64,000 nt of DNA from Chlorops oryzae (lineage: Eukaryota; Arthropoda; Insecta; Diptera; Chloropidae), in the NCBI GenBank assembly GCA_020466095.1, contig CM035808.1:78803863-78867862 (forward strand). The letters are read 5' to 3'. The notes beneath the pieces were generated by a model. It had not been told where the DNA came from, ran no database searches, and was given only the letters and a program-made list of their open reading frames with translations. Positions within the stretch are counted from its first letter, which is position 1, and every line of letters begins with the position of its first letter. The position numbers and the translations under genes are program-made. Shown in pieces: positions 33,318 through 44,336 of the stretch.

Positions 33318-33849
33318 GTTAGGTAGACTGGTTTGTCAACCTATTGATGTTGGCATAAAAGATTTCAATTGCAGCATATAAACTGAATTGCGCTTTTATG
33401 TTGATTTGGCGCGACAAACGGCACTTTAACCGTGTCACTTCTGCTTTAATGAAATGCTTGTTTTGACTTCAATTAAAGAGTAAATATTATTTGCACCTTA
33501 CGGCGTTTATATCCTAAAATTTTGTTGACAAGCTATAATTTTCATTTTCATAAATACAATTCAAATATAACGAACTTATTGCAATGGTTGCATTATCATG
33601 ACTATGAACTACAATGTTACGCAAACAAATTATTGGGTATTGACTTGTTATTGATCTGCATTTTCGAATTCAAAGTTCGAGCCAAAACAAAAGGGCAATT
33701 TGATATGAATGCAGTGTTGGCAAAATTCGCGATACAATTTTTATAAGTCGTCATTGAAGTTTATTTGTTACCAAGTTCATTGCTCAAGTTTGTAAATGCA
33801 ATCAAAACAAAAAAACAGAACTACGCAAAATGATACGACATCTGTATAT
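33318..33849 (-). repeat. BEL retrotransposon LTR (3' LTR of the minus-strand element)
   Basis: On the plus strand it begins TGTTAGGTAGACTGGTTTG and ends near ACGACATCTGTATAT, where a palindromic element (33850-36023) is inserted. Near-identical copies occur at 43296-43825 and, inverted, at 44975-45481. Its outer border is fused to the P-like gene region at the same base as the third copy. The ORF inside it (33522-33746) is not a gene. Confidence 0.7.
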
Positions 33850-36023
33850 TAGGGGTGTCCTTATTTTTAAAAACTGGATTTTTATAAACCGCCGGGCAGA
33901 TTGTTGTTCCTTTATCTTAAAACAGTAAGTAAATGAAATTTGGAGTAAATCCGATCATTTTTAATGGACCCGGAAACGACTTGAAAATGTAGTGGAGAGT
34001 GGAAATATAGAGTCGAAGCCCCATAACTCCCCAGAAGTCGCACCTACGGACATATAATGTATGACCGACCCCCATTACTTTTTTACCCCTAACATTTTTT
34101 CTGAACAAACCTACCCCCTATCTCCCACTCTTAAGGGGGCTCCCATATAAAACTTATATTTTTATAAACTTCCCCCCACCGTCCTAACTAGCCCCAGAGT
34201 GCTCCTAGAGGAGTCAAATGTATGACCGACCACCATTAACTTTGTCCCCCTAACATTTTCTCCCAACATACTTACCCTCTATCTCCCCCCCCCCCCCCCC
34301 CCCCCCCCCTTAAGAGGACTCCCATATAAAACTACCTTAATTTGAGCAAAATTTCATACAAAATGGCCGTCACTACAGTCAAACTGCTCCTAGGGGGCTG
34401 ATATATATGACCGACCCCCATTATTTTTTTACCCCAAACATTTTCTTCAAACATACCTACCCTCTATCTCCCCTCGTTAGGGGGGTCTCCATACAAAATT
34501 AGGCTTAAATTAATGAAAACTGCCTCACGAACTTCAATCTATAATATAGATGCCGTAGGAACAAGAACTAGCATGTTCAGCATGCATATTCGAAAAATTT
34601 ACAAAATTACCTTTTAAACGAGCCTAATATGAAGAATATTGGATTAGTTTTTGGTATGTTTTAATAATATGATATATTTTATTACCTTTTTTTAAATTTG
34701 AATTTTGGGTTCCATCCCCTAACTGGCCAAATAATGACCCTAGTAGAAAAAAAATAAATTTTCGAGTCAAATGCCGCAAACCTCAATCTATGACGAGTTT
34801 TTTGAGACTATAACCATTAAAATCGGTAAGTGGTTTCTATTCATAAAATTAATTCAAAACAAATATTTTTTGAAACGCATTATTCATTGTTTTTACGTTC
34901 GTTTCTTAGGTCTTTGCATGTCTCTTTCGGTCTGTACGCATGTCTCTCTCGGTCTGTACGCATGCAAAGACTCAAGAAACGAACGTAAAAACAGTGAATA
35001 ATGCGTTTCAAAAAATATTTGTTTTGAATTAATTTTATGAATACCAAACATTAACCGATTTTAATGGTTATACGTCTCAAAGATCTCGATATATTTTGAT
35101 GTTTGCGGCATTTGAATAGAAAATTAATTTTTTTCTACTAGGTCATTATTTGGCCAGTTAGGGGATGGAACCCAAAATTCAGTTTTATAAAAAGGTAATT
35201 AATATAACCACTAATTTTAAAACATACCAAAACGAATCCAATATTCTTCATATTAGGCTCGTTTAAAAGGTAATTTTATAAATTTTTCGAATATGCATGC
35301 TGAACATGCTCGTTCTTGCTTCCTACGGCATTCTATATGTATAGATTGAAGTTCGTGAGGCATTTTTCCTTAATTTAAGCCTAATTTTGTATGGTGACCC
35401 CCATAACGAGGGTGATAGAGGGTAGGTATGTTTGAAGAAAATGTTTGGGGTTAAAAAATAATGGGTCGGTCATATATATCACCCCCTAGGAGCAGTTTGA
35501 CTGTAGTGACGGCCATTTTGTATGAAATTTTGCTCAAATTAAGGTAGTTTTATATGGGAGCCTCCTTAAGGGGGGGAGATAGAGGGTAAGTATGTTCGGA
35601 GAAAATGTTAGGGGGACAAAGTTAATGGGGGTCGGTCATACATTTGACTCCTCTAGGAGCACTCTGGCGCTAGTTAGGACGGTGGGGGGTAGTTTATAAA
35701 AATATAAATTTTGTATGGGAGCCCCCTTAAGAAGGGGAGATAGGGGGTAGGTTTGTTCAGAAAAAATGTTAGGGGTAAAAAAGTAATGGGGGTCGGTCAT
35801 ACATTATTTGTCGGTAGGGGCGACTTCTGGGGAGTTATGGGGCTTCGACTCTATATTTCCACTCTCCACTACATTTTTAAGTCGTTTCCAGGTCCATTAA
35901 AAATGATCGGATTTACTCCAAATTTCATTTTCTTACTGTTTTAAGATAAAGGAACAAGAATCTTCCCGGCGAACTGGAATCCAAACACTTTAAAACTTTC
36001 CCATACAAATAAGAACACCCCTA
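33850..36023. mobile_element. Palindromic foldback element, copy A2
   Basis: Ends TAGGGGTGTCC (33850) and the complement (to 36023) match those of copy A1. Flanks are CTGTATAT (33842-33849) and ATGTATAT (36024-36031), a 7/8 target-duplication match. Arms of about 1.08 kb meet near 34935 at a CATGTCTCTCTCGGTCTGTA repeat. A run of 25 C bases occupies 34285-34309. No transposase is encoded; short frames such as 33917-34108 are mirror artefacts. Confidence 0.85.
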
Positions 36024-36043
36024 ATGTATATACAAAATAATGC

Positions 36044-37560
36044 TTAATGCTTGAAGTGTAAACATTCTGCCCGCCTTGAGCTCTGCTCGAAATTTATAGT
36101 GCTGAGGTGGCATTTCTTGGGCGTCTGCTCTGTTGACTTGCTGTTGTTGTTTAGATATGCACTGTAAAGTCTGTTGTTGTTTGTTGATTTCGTGGTGCTG
36201 GTCTTGGAGAGTTTTTTGACTTTCGTTTGATCGCCAAGTAGATCAGTACGCAGATTGTGATAATAAGTGCTGTATAGCCGACCGTCACGTGATGGTAATT
36301 TTGAGTTTTGAATTAATTTGGAAGCTGGAGTACTTCCTGTGTGGCTAGTGAGGTTTGTAGCGCTGTTAGATTTTGTATTTGAGATATGCACTTTGTATTT
36401 ATTTCGTTCAGCAGCGGTTTCGCTCGTTCCATGTGGATTTTCTCAGTAAACTCCCAAAGGCTGGTGTAAGATGTCTTGAGAGCGCTGGATATTACTTGTT
36501 GCCCTTGTATAGACATAAAGTCATGCTTGAGTATGCATTGTGGTTCGAGGCTGAGCAAGCCCGATCCCGTGAGAGTTAATTGTGTAATTTCTCTTTTGCA
36601 TACCGCCGTTGCGCGAGAAGCTGTTGGAATTGCGTATATCCAGTTGTTTCTATGCCAAAGAGGAATCCAGACAGTTTTATCAGTTGGACGCTGCAATGCG
36701 CAATCGGATTGAGTTTTGTTGTGAAATAAGTTCATTTCACATGCACACACTGTTGAGCCGTGGTCATATCGCACTTGACCCTTGGAGCATATATACGATT
36801 GTTCTTTGATGATCGAGCATGTTTTTAATTCAGAAGCACTGATGGTGAAATATTGGTTGTGCTCAATGTTTATAGCCAGGAGAGAGGAACATGGTCTAAT
36901 GGATATCATAGTATTGTTGATCCAATTTGGGATTGGCACCAGGTTGAACAACTGAAACTATCAATGGTAAGGTAATGCTAAAAATTACGGTGTTTTTCGT
37001 GAGTCGTCCTTTGATGTTCATTAGTTTGTACAGTTGCAATACATCTTCCTGTTTTACAGGCAAGTCAATTGACTCCGGCAGATGAAATCTTATTTTGTCA
37101 ACTTCATGCTGCAGCTGTATTGGTGTAAGCAGTAATGGACTAATGATGCCATGGTGAGTGTTGGTAAGAACATCGAGAATTGAAGCTTGTGTTCGCTGTA
37201 AGTTTGCGGCAATGATGGTAAGTTGAATGCACGATGAAGAAAAAATCCGATAAATGCGGTCTTGGTATTGTTCTTCACTATCATTTCGTATGCGGTTATA
37301 GATTTGGGATAGTTGGTTGTCAATGTTATCAAATTTTGCCTTCACAGCCTCTTGATCTGATTTCAAGATGTTGATGGTAGAATCAATAATCGAAGTTTGA
37401 TTTTTTAATAATTTAAAAGATGCGCTTCATTTTCCTTAGCTTGTGTTATTATTTGTGACATTTGTTCAGCATAGTCAGAGTCTAAAACTCCAAATAAAGA
37501 ATGGGCGAGGTTGCAACTAAATTAACCGCTCCGCTTTTGTGCCTTTTTCCCAACAATAGC
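36044..37560 (-). pseudogene. env-like gene of the BEL element, membrane subunit only
   Basis: This is a retroviral-type envelope relic carried by a BEL/roo-like element. The frame at 37366-36896 has a long helical stretch and FSITLPLIVSVVQPG. After a frameshift it continues at 36951-36313 with PNWINNTMISIRPC and a Cys-rich part (CSKGQVRY, CACEMN). A hydrophobic membrane segment lies at about 36235-36300 in another frame. The upstream surface subunit is missing: sequence before about 37560 is joined directly to the integrase. At least three frameshifts and a large deletion leave it non-functional. Assignment rests on Cys pattern, position after pol and membrane segment. Confidence 0.7.
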
Positions 37561-37569
37561 GTGCTGTCC

Positions 37570-38161
37570 ATAACAAGCGCAGCTTCCGTACGTTTAAAAT
37601 ATACCAACGAAATTTGTTGCGTTGTCACAATAAAGATTTGTACTTACAATGGCCTCTTCTGCTTATAAATTGCTTCAGGGATCCCACAAAGGCGTCCGTT
37701 GTTAAATCGCTGACAAGTTCTAAGTGTACAGCCTTGGTGGCGAAACAGCACAACACTGCGATGTAGGCCTTTTGTGGTTTCTTTCCTCTTACTTTATAAT
37801 GTACCCAAAAGGGCCCGCAGAAATCCGCGCCAGAGTCGATAAATGGTCGCAATTTTGTGATGCGAGGTTTTGGCAAGTTACCCATGACTTGACTGAGTAG
37901 TTTTGGTTTGGCTTTTGTGCATCGTATGCAATGTTGTACGACGGATCGTGCTGCCGATTTTCCTTTGACTGGCCAATATCTTTGCCCCATGTGAGAAAAA
38001 AGTGCTTGTGGCCCACAATGACGGTTTTGCTCGTGAATCGTTTGAATTAGTATTTTTGCTATCGGGTCGTTGTATGGAATTAGCATAGGGTGCTTGGCTT
38101 CATATGACAGTAGAGATGACTCCAATCGTCCTCCTACTCTGATGATACCGCTTGTATCCAA
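37570..38161 (-). pseudogene. BEL integrase, truncated
   Basis: Integrase inserts the cDNA into the genome. Visible are GGRLESSLLSYEAKHPMLIP, the zinc-binding H...H...C..C region (HEQNRHCGPQALFSH then CIRCTKAKPKL) and the first catalytic Asp in DSGADFCGPF. The second Asp block (CDNATNFVG) is readable at about 37600 only after a frameshift. The Glu-containing part and C-terminal domain are deleted, since env-like sequence follows within about 50 bp. Confidence 0.88.
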
Positions 38162-38901
38162 AACGGACTGAGATTGCTTATTTGGCTGCTTTTGTTTACT
38201 TCATTATGTTTTTTTAAATCTTTCGATTCGTTCTGGAACTCTGATTCCTGCATTGAACGAATGATGACTACCAGAGCATTTTCAAGTTCTTGGACAGTAA
38301 GCTCTTTATTGGACTGTTTTTGTTGTTTTCTTGCATGTGTTACAAACCTCAACACATAAGCGATGATACGTTGTAGCGTTCGAAATGATCCCTTATGGTC
38401 GATGTTGTAGACCATACTAGCTGTATTGGATGCTGCTGCTACTACCGTAACCGTTCTTCTTCGTTCCATGTTGTTATTGTCGCACGTATACTTTGCTTTG
38501 GAGAAAATTGGTGGCCAAAACTCTTCCCGACCGTGCAGAAAAAGAGGTCCACAAAGCCATAAGTTGCATGTTGACAATTTCTTTGGAGAAAGGCCTCGTG
38601 ATAAAATATCCGCAGGATTGTCCTTCGAACGTACATGTCGCCATTGCTCAGATATTATTAGCTCCTGTATGCCTGATATTCGATTTGCCACGAATGTTTG
38701 ATAAGAAGATGAATTAGAATTGATCCATGCTAAGACGATCTCTGAATCTGTCCACAAATACGTGGGTGCACTGTCGAACTTCAAATCCTTTTTTACTCTT
38801 GCCATAAGTTGAGCACATGGCAAGGCAGCGCAGAGCTCAAGCCGAGGGAAAATTTGTCGTTTCAGGGGTGCCACTCGTGTTTTTGCACAAAATAACCTCA
38901 C
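38134..38901 (-). pseudogene. BEL RNase H region
   Basis: The frame opens with FPRLELCAALPCAQLMARVK, then LWTDSEIVLAWINS and WRHVRSKDNPADILSRG, the conserved BEL/Pao RNase H signatures with catalytic Asp and the HV.S..NPAD motif. It overlaps the integrase frame by about 28 bp, indicating a frameshift in the ancestral single pol polyprotein. Confidence 0.9.
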
Positions 38902-39141
38902 TATTGTAGTTCCATCTTTTATTAGTGATCTTATATAAATTGCTGCTCCATACGCTCTTTCCGAAGCATCCGAAAAGGCATGAAGCTGTATTTTTGATGG
39001 AACATGATCCTAAAAAATGTGTCGCGAAAACTGCATGTTATTCACACTTTCCAAATCATTTCGGAATGTATTCCATCTTGTGTGCATCTCTGCTGGTAGA
39101 GCTTTGTCCCTAGAGAGCTTCATATGCCACAATTATTGAAT

Positions 39142-40294
39142 TTACATTTTGGCTAAGATTGTTATTGGTGCTAATATCCCCAAAGGATCGAATAATCTTG
39201 CTAAGTCAGAACTGACTGTTTGTTTGGTCACACGTGTGTTTTGTCCTAGGCATACCTCGGCACAAAATTTATCACTCTTAGGTATCCATGCCAAGCCTAA
39301 TGTTTTGATTGCTTGAGAGTTGTTAAAATCAACGTTGACTTCTTGATTCTCTCCCACGACATTTTGGAGCAACTGTTGGTGATTACCATGCCACTTTTGA
39401 AGGTTGAGTCCGTGTTGTTTCAATATGTGAGTAAGTTCTCATTGAATGGTCAGTGCTGTATTTAAACTGTCAGCTCCACCTATTCCATCATCCACATAGA
39501 AATTTGCAAGAAGAAACTGCGCTCCGAGAGGATATCGTGCCATATTATCCTCTGCTATCTTCTGCAAGCATTTTGTAGCCAAATATGGTGCAGCTCGAGT
39601 TCCATATGTAATTGTGTTGAGCTTTTAATACTTAATTGGCATGGTTGGATCCTTCCTCCACATGATGATTTGGAAAGCTTGGTCTTCTGGGTGGATGAGC
39701 ATTTGCCGATACATTTTTTCGACCTCGGTGGTGAAGACGAAACGAGGTAGTCGAAAGCGAAGTAAAATGGAAAATAGTTCGCTCTGGACGGTGGGACCTG
39801 CGTGCATTAAATCGTTCAAGGAAATTCCTGATGATGTTTTTGCAGATGCATCGAAAACTACTCAGAATGCAATGGTGAGGGATGAAGTAGTTTGCTTTCG
39901 GGATGGAGTCAACATCTTTTTGTGTCATATGACCCAATGATTCATATTCCTCCATGAAAGGTTCGTACTGAGTTTTCGTTTCCGGTGTCTTGTTGAGACG
40001 GCGTTCCAAAGAAAGAAATCGGTTGAATGCTATTCCATGTGATTCACCTAGTGCATCTGGGCTATCACAGAATGGAATTCTCACCACAAATCTGCCACTC
40101 TTATCGATGGTGAGGGTTTGCGCAAAATGAGCTTCGCATTGTCTTTCGGAGGTAGAAAGGGTTTTGTCTGCTATTTTAATGTCATCCAGTTCCCATAATC
40201 GAGCAATATCTTCTTCCAAACTGGTTTCATCGTCTGTGCATATACCACACGTTGCCGTTGATAGCTGATTTCCGTAGATTTTTCCTGCGATCAC
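39142..40294 (-). pseudogene. BEL reverse transcriptase
   Basis: Segments in order are the N-terminal region (ESHGIAFNRFLSLERRL, YESLGHMTQ), the palm motif region FTTEVEKMYRQMLIHPEDQ (39819 frame), TYGTRAAPYLATKCLQKIAE, and the YVDD box in NFYVDDGIGGADSLNTA at about 39480-39520. The connection domain follows with ARLFDPLGILAP (39190). Three frame changes and one stop break it. In the first palm motif the usual catalytic Asp (ADIEKM-type) is Glu (TEVEKM), which would impair catalysis even if the frame were intact. Confidence 0.9.
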
Positions 40295-40741
40295 CTATCC
40301 GAGTCGAGTATTTTGCAGATTTGGCAACTCATTTGATAGTTTTATTTGTCCGATTGCTAGAAGTTGATGGTAAAACTCCGCACCTAAAAGGACATCAATG
40401 TTGGTGGGCCGATTAAGTTCTGGGACTGCTAGCGTTATATTTTTAGGAATTGGCCATGTCTCAATGTTGAATTCTTTTGATGGTTGAGGAGCAATGATGT
40501 GTGGCAGAACAGCTGCTTCAAGCCTTGTGGTGAAATTGTTGATTCGAGAATGTAATGCAATGTTGACTCGGTGTCTTACTTTAGTGTTTCTTGATCCGAT
40601 TCCGTTTATATGTATTGAAGCTGCTTTTGTTGAGATGCCAAGTCGTTTAATTAAACGTTCGGTGATAAAATTGAGCTGTGATCCTGAGTCGAGAATCGCT
40701 CTCCATTGTACTTCTGTTCCATTTGCTCGCACATTGATCAT
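40295..40741 (-). pseudogene. BEL aspartic protease region
   Basis: The frame of 148 residues has WRAILDSGSQLNFITERL (the DSG active site), INGIG and IDVLLGAEFYHQL, the typical retropepsin layout of BEL/Pao. It processes the polyprotein. It begins at the boundary with the gag knuckles and is intact on its own, but it sits in a broken pol. Confidence 0.88.
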
Positions 40742-40903
40742 TGCCGTGCCGAGGATGACGTAACTGATAGATTTTTACTGCTTTGCTGTCGCTAGCGATG
40801 CCGCTTCCCGACTGACTTGTTCTGCCTCCGCAACCGCTGATGATGTGTTTTCAGATGGATTATTCTGTGATTTTGTTGTGGTGGATGATGACGTTGTTGC
40901 CGC

Positions 40904-41677
40904 CTAGTGTTCAAGATGTAGAAGAGTATTGTGTTTCTTGTTGCATTTTGTACAGATTGTTGATGAACACGTTTTTGTGCCATGTCCAGTTTTTAAACAG
41001 TTGAAACAACACTTTGTCTTTTGCACAAATTGAAGTCGTGCTGATGGCATCACCTGAAGGAACTTTTTACAAGCAAACATAACACAAGATCCATCAGGTT
41101 GATTCTCTGATGTGACTGAAGTGCACACTGTTGGCTTCGAGTTTGATGATTTTTCTTTTAGACCGATTGCCTCCATCGATTGGAAATGCCTTTCCAGAAA
41201 CGCCAAGAAGTCCTTCATAGTTGGAATTTCTCGTGGTTGCAGCAGAGATTGCTCAAAACGAAGGCGTGCAGCTTAATCTAATCCTTTGAGTAAAATGTGG
41301 AGTAGTAGAGGGTCCCAGGTTGAAGTATTTATTTAAAGATTTTGTAGCGCTAGTAGGCATTCTTGAGTTCTGTCATGTAATGCCTTGAAAGTGTCATTTG
41401 GTGCGTTTATAGGTGTCGCGACCAGCTCCTGAACTAATTTTCCAACCAGCAATCTTTTAATGTTGTAGCGATCAATCACAATTGACCATGCAGCTTCGAA
41501 ATTCTCTCCAGTTGCCGAAAAATGCTTTATCAGGTTTGCAGCCTCCCCTGTCAAGTGTGTTTTTAGGTACCAAATTTTTTGAACGTTTGTCATCGGTTGA
41601 TTTATTACCAGTGACGAGAATAGGTCGTGGAATTCTTGCCACTTTAGGTGATTACCATCAAATTTTGGAATCGTGAT
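40904..41677 (-). pseudogene. BEL gag, middle and nucleocapsid
   Basis: ITIPKFDGNHLKWQEFHDLF starts the DUF1759-type capsid region at 41689. The capsid runs to about 41333, with stops at about 41275-41330. The frame at 41218-40904 holds nucleocapsid knuckles: CFNCLKTGHGTKTC, a perfect CCHC box, and CTKCNKKHNTLLH. The N-terminal half of gag continues at 42505 beyond a mini-me insertion. Confidence 0.88.
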
Positions 41678-42504
41678 TATACCCGACACACTCTGTGTCG
41701 AGGGTATATTGCGTTTGTGTGGTTGTTTGTAACACCCAAAACCAGTCGAGATAGACCATACAAAATGTATATAGAAATGATCAGCGTCACTAGGTGATTC
41801 GATTTAGCCGTTTCCGTCTGTCTGTCCGTCTGTTTGTATACAGTTTTCTTATCGAAGGAGTTGAGCTATGCGTGCTAACGGGGACATGAGTAAGAACAAG
41901 TTCGAGAATGGACCCGATCGGACCATTTTTAGGGGTACCTCCAGTACTAGGGTCTGTTATGAAAATCACAAAAACTGATCTAAAACCGATGTTTTACAAG
42001 ATATTTTGATGAAATTTGGCATTTGAACATATATTAGGCCAATTAATGTGATTTACAAAATTAGAAAAATGGGCATGGTCGAAGGGCGTTTTTCGAAATT
42101 TGTCTCCTACTCCCGAAACGCCTATGGGACTTGAACGAAAATTGGCACTTATACTTCCTTTGTAGCCATAAACATTTTGCCCAAAAATTTTCTTTATCGG
42201 TTCATTATTAAGGGTACCTCCAGTACTAGGGTCTGTCACAAAAATCTTAAAACTGCCCCAAAATCTGACTTTTTCCAAATATTTCAATGAAACGCGTATA
42301 TTTAAGCCTCCGATTAGAATTTCGAAAAATTGGAAAAGTAGGCGTGGCAAAGGAGCGGTTTTCATTAAGAAATTAAACAAAAGTCGGTATATGAGGCCGC
42401 AATGGCCTTAAACAACTCCTTATATTAAAAATTATTTGAAGATGTGTGTCTGTGTCGGGCATTCTATTGTCAGGCTCGCCTGACTATAACACCCTTACTT
42501 GTTT
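41678..42504 (+). repeat. mini-me-type repeat inserted in BEL gag, copy 4
   Basis: It begins TATACCCGACACACTCTGTG and ends CACCCTTACTTG before the gag frame resumes. It has a GTCTGTCTGTCCGTCTGTTTG tract (about 41816-41837), two GGGGTACCTCCAGTACTAGG-type blocks and the terminal CTCGCCTGAC hairpin. Gag reads MPK on one side and IPKFDG on the other, giving clean insertion borders and showing this repeat is mobile as a unit of about 827 bp. Confidence 0.75.
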
Positions 42505-43150
42505 TTGGCATTGGTATTGACTCTGCTCGATTATTGGTTTGCATAGGGAGCGATTGAGTTGATAATTCGCTTGTCATAGCTTTACAGGCATTTCTGATGA
42601 TTTTTTCGAGTGAAATAAACCTGTTTATGTTGTAACCTCTTTCTACTGGATCAGCATATATTTCACTTATTTTGTAGTGAAGATCTTGGATGTTTTCCCA
42701 TAGTTTTTGTGCAATTTGAAGGTCCTGGTCAAAAAAATTGTCTTCTAATAGCCGCTCAAGAGAGTCCATCATAGCACGTTGTCTGCGAATTAATTTCGTC
42801 AGCTCAGTGCATTGTTCTATTTAGTTGACCTCCCATGGATGCTTGCTGAGGATCATTGTTTGTGTTTGATTGGTGAATCGGGCCTGGTTGGTCGATTCTT
42901 AGTATCGGAGTGACTTAAAGCATTGCTAATTCGAATATATCCCTGTGTTCTTGGACGATATTCATTATAGCAGTGTAATAATCCTTAGTAAAATATTCAT
43001 GCTCGAGTGGTGGATTATCAAGTTGTCGGATCAGGTTGTCTGTGGCTTCAAATCTGGTCCATTCATCGTCCAGTTTTTTAAGTCGCTCTTGGTAGTAGCT
43101 TGCAGAATTTTTTCTTGCTGCTGGGTCCTTTTTGTAATTTCGAATAATTA
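42505..43150 (-). pseudogene. BEL gag, N-terminal part
   Basis: Two coiled-coil-like segments are present. The frame at about 43150-42918 reads SASYYQERLKKLDDEWTRFE and ends ...FELAML then stop. The next (42772-42505) begins MMDSLERLLEDNFFDQDLQI and includes NINRFISLEKIIRNACKAM. Both fit the helical N-terminus of BEL Gag that precedes the DUF1759 region. The stop and frameshift between them make it a pseudogene. Confidence 0.75.
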
Positions 43151-43267
43151 GTTCTATTCGTGCTTACTTCTATTCATGCTTCGAGCTAAAGGATAGCTTT
43201 CCTTAATCGGTCGTGTTGTTGATTTTCCTCCGTAGACTTGGTGCGGTTCAAAATAAGGTCGCTCTTT

Positions 43268-43295
43268 ATTTTGTCGTTGAGGGTCACCAAAAATG
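43268..43295 (-). promoter_or_regulatory. Putative primer-binding site of the BEL element
   Basis: Directly inside the LTR end, the minus strand reads TTTTTGGTGACCCTCAACGA. A TGG-started site with GACC following is the expected position and form of a BEL/roo tRNA primer site. This fixes the element's direction as minus. Confidence 0.5.
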
Positions 43296-43825
43296 TAAGG
43301 TAGACTGGTTTGTCAACCTTTTGATGTTGGTATAAAAGCAGCACATAAACTGAATTGAGCTTTTATGTTGATTTGGCGCAACAAACGGCACTTTAACCGT
43401 GTCACTTCTGCTGTAATGAAATGCTTGTTTTGACTTCAATTAAAGAGTAAATTTTATTTGCACCTTACGGCGTTTATATACTAAAATTTTGTTGACAAGC
43501 TATAATTTTCATTTTCATAAATACAATTCAAATATAACGAACTTATTGCAATGGTTGCATTATCATGACTATGAACTACAATGTTACGCAAACAAATTAT
43601 TGGGTATTGACTTGTTATTGATCTGCATTTGCGAATTCAAAGTTCGAGCCAAAACAAAAGGGCAATTTGATATGAATGCAGTGTTAGCAAAATTCGCGAT
43701 ACCATTTTTATAAGTCGTCATTGAAGTTTATTTGTTACCAAGTTCATTGCTCAAGTTTGTAAATGCAATCAAAACAAAAAAACAGAACTACGCAAAATGA
43801 TACGACATCTGTATATTAGGGGTGT
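43296..43825 (-). repeat. BEL retrotransposon LTR (5' LTR)
   Basis: It is almost identical to 33318-33849, with differences such as a missing TTTCAATTG block near 43340. It shares even the palindromic element starting TAGGGGTGTCC at its far border, so the same insertion site is present in both LTRs. Confidence 0.75.
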
Positions 43826-44331
43826 CCTTATTTTTAAAAACTGGATTTTTATAAACCGCCGGGCAGATTGTTGTTCCTTTATCTTAAAACAGTAAGTAAA
43901 TGAAATTTGGAGTAAATCCGATCATTTTTAATGGACCCGGAAACGACTTGAAAATGTAGTGGAGAGTGGAAATATAGAGTCGAAGCCCCATAACTCCCCA
44001 GAAGTCGCCCCTACGGACATATAATGTATGACCGACCCCCATTACTTTTTTACCCCTAACATTTTCTCCGAACATACCTACCCCCTATCTCCCACTCTTA
44101 AGGGGGCTCCCATATAAAACTTATATTTTTATAAACTTCCCCCCACCGTCCTAACTAGCCCCAGAGTGCTCCTAGAGGAGTCAAATGTATGACCGACCAC
44201 CATTAACTTTATCCCCCTAACATTTTCTCCGAACATACTTACCCTCTATCTCCCCCCCCCCTTAAGAGGACTCCCATATAAAACTACCTTAATTTGAGCA
44301 AAATTTCATACAAAATGGCCGTCACTACATC
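43826..44331. mobile_element. Truncated palindromic element, copy A3
   Basis: This is the left part of an arm, matching 33850-34372, and stops at GGCCGTCACTACA (44331) where env-like sequence begins. Its C-run is 10 bases (44252-44261) against 25 in copy A2. Confidence 0.8.
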
Positions 44332-44336
44332 GTCGC

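Larger units (their letters stand above)
26261..33849 (+). repeat. Giant inverted repeat, left arm
   Basis: From GTGGCCACATTAATA at 26261 inward, the sequence is the reverse complement of the right arm (44970-53903). In order it holds an unassigned ORF (26773), a CCCAGCAA-ended repeat (27955), mixed repeats (28818-31330), a P-like transposase (31349-33264) and a BEL LTR (33318-33849). Relative to the right arm it lacks the segment homologous to about 50446-51345 at 28812. It also has an extra copy of about 345 bp: 28818-29160 repeats 30961-31300 directly. These indels show the arms have evolved separately. Confidence 0.8.

Noticed and set aside
33522..33746. A 74-codon frame conserved in three places (also 43489-43713 and 45067-45291)
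   Set aside because: It is inside the BEL LTR; conservation reflects copying of the LTR, not coding.
33917..34108. 63-codon frames beginning MFRKNVRGKK in palindromic elements
   Set aside because: They are mirror-image frames through the non-coding arm repeats; the supposed protein is lost in the other copies.
38174..38717. Several plus-strand frames opposite the RNase H gene
   Set aside because: The minus strand has clear RNase H motifs; the plus frames are shadows.
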